DNA from: Blastococcus sp. CT_GayMR16
GTDB lineage: Bacteria; Actinomycetota; Actinomycetes; Mycobacteriales; Geodermatophilaceae
Direction of reading: 5' to 3'
NCBI RefSeq assembly: GCF_004570875.1
Contig: NZ_SPQK01000019.1
Coordinates: forward strand, 1-64,000
DNA: 64,000 bases
A model generated the notes under the pieces. The model ran no database searches. It saw nothing but the letters and a program-made list of their open reading frames with translations, and was not told the DNA's origin. Both the position numbers and the translations under genes were made by a program. This document shows positions 61,817 through 64,000 of the stretch, piece after piece. The first letter of the stretch is position 1, and the number at the start of each line of letters is the position of its first letter.

Positions 61817-62442
61817 CAGCGGGGAAGCGCCAGCTTGATCCCGAACCCGACGAGCGTCGTGCCGGTGACGCCGTCGATCGCCCGGACCGTCGCCGGGCGG
61901 CGCAGCCGGCGCCCCAGAGCCGTGGCCAGCGTGATCAGCACGGCGAACCAGACCACCGAGATGAGCGCGTGCACGCCGGCGAGCAGCAGGCCGACGGCCA
62001 GTGGGTCGCTGCCCGAGGGCAGGAACTGCGGCAGCAGTGCGACGTAGAAGACGCCCACCTTGGGATTGAGCAGGTTGGTCGCGAGTCCCTGCCGCGCCGC
62101 CCGCCACGGTGAGCTGTCCGTGGTGCCGTCCGGCTCGACCCCGGCGGTGCCCCGGACCGCGCGGACCAGCAGGCGCAGGCCGAACCAGACGAGGTAGGCG
62201 GCGCCCGCGTAGCGCAGGACGTCGTAGGCGAGCTGCGACGCGGTGAGCAGCGCCGAGACGCCGACGGCGGCGGCGGCGCCCCAGACGAACAGCCCGGCCA
62301 CGATGCCCGCGGCGGTCGCGGCCGCATCGCGACGGCTGCGCGTCAGGGCCGCCCGCAGCACCAGGGCCGTGTCGAGCCCGGGCGTGAGGGTGAGCGCCAG
62401 CGCCACGACGGCGAAAGCCGCGACCGCGGTGCCGAGGCTCAT
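61816..62442 (-). CDS. LysE/RhtB-family exporter
   Basis: The 208-residue membrane protein has six helices and the family signature LTLTPGLDTALVLRAALTRSRR at about residues 17-38. The NLLNPKVGVFYVALLPQF segment is also present. LysE/RhtB proteins export amino acids such as lysine, homoserine or threonine; the substrate is unknown here. It starts 4 bp before the end of the decayed merR gene on the same strand. Confidence 0.93.
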   Translation of the reverse strand: MSLGTAVAAFAVVALALTLTPGLDTALVLRAALTRSRRDAAATAAGIVAGLFVWGAAAAVGVSALLTASQLAYDVLRYAGAAYLVWFGLRLLVRAVRGTAGVEPDGTTDSSPWRAARQGLATNLLNPKVGVFYVALLPQFLPSGSDPLAVGLLLAGVHALISVVWFAVLITLATALGRRLRRPATVRAIDGVTGTTLVGFGIKLALPR

Positions 62443-62446
62443 CCGT

Positions 62447-63082
62447 TCATGATGCCGCGCGCAGTGCGGCGATCCACCACTGCACCGCCGGCACCGACGG
62501 CTCGAACGTCGGCCGGCCGTGAAGCATCCCGAGCAGCTGCCAGTACCGCTCGACGCGGGCGTCGGTGAAGGTGGCCAGCCGGTCGGCCAGCACCGCCCGA
62601 CGGTCCGGGATCGCCGCGCGACCGTCGTCCAGCAGGTCGGCGACCAGCCGCTCAGCCGCAGGACTCCCGGCGACCACTCCGTCGGCCAGCGCGGCGCCCC
62701 AGCGTCTGCATCCGGCCGGCGTCCAGACCGGTCGCGTCGGGCTCCTCCGGAGACGGCTCCTCCGGGAGCTCCGCCGGCAACGTACGCATCCCGGCGGCGA
62801 TGCCGGCCCCCCGGGGCGTCGTCGGGTACGCCGGCGAACACGCGCTCCACGAACTCGTCGATCATCTGCTGCCGCTCACGGGCGGACAGCGTGGCCAGGT
62901 CGTGCACGATCCGCATCTCCTCAGCGGTCGATCCCACGGTCGCGACGTGCTGCAGCAGGGTCCGTCGCAGCCGCAGCAGCCGGATCTCGGCGTCCAGTGC
63001 CCGTACGTGCTCGGCCGCGACCTCGCGCACCGCGCGGCGCCGGGCGAGCAGCGGCCAGCGCTCCGATGGTCAGGTGCTCCAC
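62447..63082 (-). pseudogene. MerR-family regulator, decayed (internal deletion and frameshifts)
   Basis: The start, GTG at 63082, encodes [11 protein letters not shown], the first residues of a MerR helix-turn-helix. The rest of the DNA-binding domain is then missing and the frame shifts. A second frame gives [20 protein letters not shown] and [17 protein letters not shown] third gives [17 protein letters not shown]. The first frame returns as [20 protein letters not shown] and a normal-looking end. At least three disruptions are needed, two in G-runs. It is a broken gene, or one damaged by sequencing error, or both. Confidence 0.8.
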
Positions 63083-63096
63083 GACGACGACGATGC

Positions 63097-63117
63097 ACCC
63101 TCCAGTCGCTGGAAGGT
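63097..63117 (-). promoter_or_regulatory. MerR-type operator/promoter
   Basis: ACCCTCCAG-TCG-CTGGAAGGT is a 21-bp inverted repeat with one mismatched pair. On the minus strand TTGACC (63120-63115) overlaps its start, giving the -35 element and dyad placement seen at CueR/MerR-controlled promoters. It lies upstream of the decayed merR gene and between it and hrpB. Confidence 0.7.
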
Positions 63118-63161
63118 CAAGCGCTGCCAGCGATCTGCGGTCGGCAGGTGAGACTGGTCCC

Positions 63162-64000
63162 GTGCTGCCACCGCCCGGGACGCCGGGGACCGACCTTCCG
63201 GTCCGTTCCGCGCTCCCCGCGCTGGCGGACGCGCTGTCCGCCACCGGGTGCGCCGTGCTCGTGGCGCCGCCCGGCACCGGGAAGACGACGCTGGTGCCGC
63301 TCGCCCTGGCCGGCGCTCTGCCGGGCCGCATCGTCGTCGCCGAGCCGCGTCGGGTCGCCGCCCGCGCCGCCGCGCGGCGGATGGCCGCGCTGATCGGTGA
63401 GGCCGTCGGCGGACGGGTCGGTTACAGCGTGCGCGGGGACAGCCGGCGCAGCGCCGCGACCCATCGAGGTGGTCACGACGGGCCTGCTCGTCCGACGGCT
63501 GCAGGCGGACCCGGAGCTGTCCGGGGTGGACGCCGTCGTCCTGGACGAATGCCATGAACGGCACCTGGACACCGACCTCGCGCTCGCCTTCTGTCTCGAC
63601 GTCCGGGCGACGCTGCGTCCGGACCTGCAGCTGCTCGCCATGTCGGCCACGGCCCAGGCGCAGCGGCTGGCCGCCCTGCTCGGCGGGGACGGCACCCCGG
63701 CCCCGGTCGTCGAGACCACCGGTGCACTGCACGACGTCGACGTCGTGTGGGCACCGCCGTCCACGCAGGTCGACCCACCGCACGGCCTCCGGGTCGATCC
63801 GCAGCTGCTCACGCACGTCGCCGGGACCGTCCGCCGGGCGCTGGCCGAGCAGTCCGGCGACGTGCTGGTCTTCCTGCCCGGTGCCGGCGAGATCGGCACC
63901 GTCGCCGGGCGGCTGAGCGGGGCCGACGCCGACGTCCTGCCGCTGCACGGCCGGCTCCCGGCCGCGACGCAGGACGCCGCGCTCCAGGCCGGGCTCCGCC
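63162..64000 (+). CDS. hrpB: ATP-dependent helicase HrpB, partial and frameshifted
   Basis: The frame from GTG 63162 has Walker [29 protein letters not shown] and [18 protein letters not shown]. At about 63459-63463 one extra base (in a CCC run) breaks it. The next frame continues correctly as [14 protein letters not shown], the DECH box [28 protein letters not shown] and [11 protein letters not shown], and runs off the window. HrpB is a DEAH-type RNA helicase of unclear role. The single shift may be a sequencing error or a real inactivation. Confidence 0.85.

Noticed and set aside
62447-63030. Two separate small genes in the region upstream of the LysE exporter
   Set aside because: The pieces are in different frames of one MerR-like sequence, so they are treated as a single broken gene.

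Overview
The window is high-GC actinobacterial chromosome. GTG starts are frequent, genes are tightly coupled through 1-8 nt overlaps, and the housekeeping blocks are typical of Actinobacteria: argCJBDFRGH, infC-rpmI-rplT with an rRNA methyltransferase, pheST, and tyrS immediately upstream of an rrn operon. The 5' end of 16S rRNA and its leader are also actinobacterial. Gene order, the intergenic repeats and the domain mix make me suspect the Geodermatophilaceae (Blastococcus/Geodermatophilus/Modestobacter), but this is inference only. I see no transposase, phage gene, CRISPR array or tRNA gene.

Layout. 1-436: the first 62 nt of a minus-strand 16S gene, its leader and a sigma-70-like promoter. 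0.4-11.1 kb: a minus-strand run tyrS, mpg, argH, argG, argR, argF, argD, argB, argJ, argC, with an ArgR operator at argC. 11.1-16.6 kb: a divergent lipid-kinase-like gene, a frameshifted small gene, an SDR, pheT and pheS. 16.7-22 kb: a palindromic repeat, an EamA permease, a four-domain EAL-DICT-LOV-GGDEF protein (probable blue-light c-di-GMP switch), and a TetR/DUF4873/AurF-like oxygenase locus. 22-24.5 kb: rRNA methyltransferase, rplT, rpmI and infC (AUC start, attenuator-like leader). 24.5-38.5 kb: a nitrate/nitrite assimilation island with an NnaR-type regulator (HemD fold plus winged helix), a flavodoxin, narK, nirD, nirB and a nitrate reductase whose last 113 residues look like a separate protein with its own ribosome-binding site. 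A sigma factor with a membrane partner is embedded in it.

38.5-55 kb is a mixed stress and accessory stretch: a TetR regulator, a PRC-barrel/DUF2382 protein, an ECF42-type sigma factor with its DGPF (YCII) partner, ArfB, YidD, a homocysteine methyltransferase whose 3' end is invaded by a second copy of the palindromic repeat, an SDR, a DUF3516 helicase, two TSUP permeases and an HNH lipoprotein. 55-62.4 kb: lon, a GH13 trehalose-synthase-like enzyme coupled to a luciferase-like oxidoreductase, a PASTA lipoprotein, a hydrolase and a LysE exporter. 62.4-64 kb: a decayed MerR regulator that still has its operator, and hrpB with an apparent frameshift running off the window.

The clearest working modules are arginine biosynthesis under ArgR, nitrate assimilation (NarK uptake, nitrate reductase, NirBD, probably NnaR and GlnR control), and translation genes with autoregulatory features. 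The observations most worth following are the nitrate-reductase C-terminal module with an internal start, the LOV-containing c-di-GMP enzyme, and the two families of intergenic repeats.
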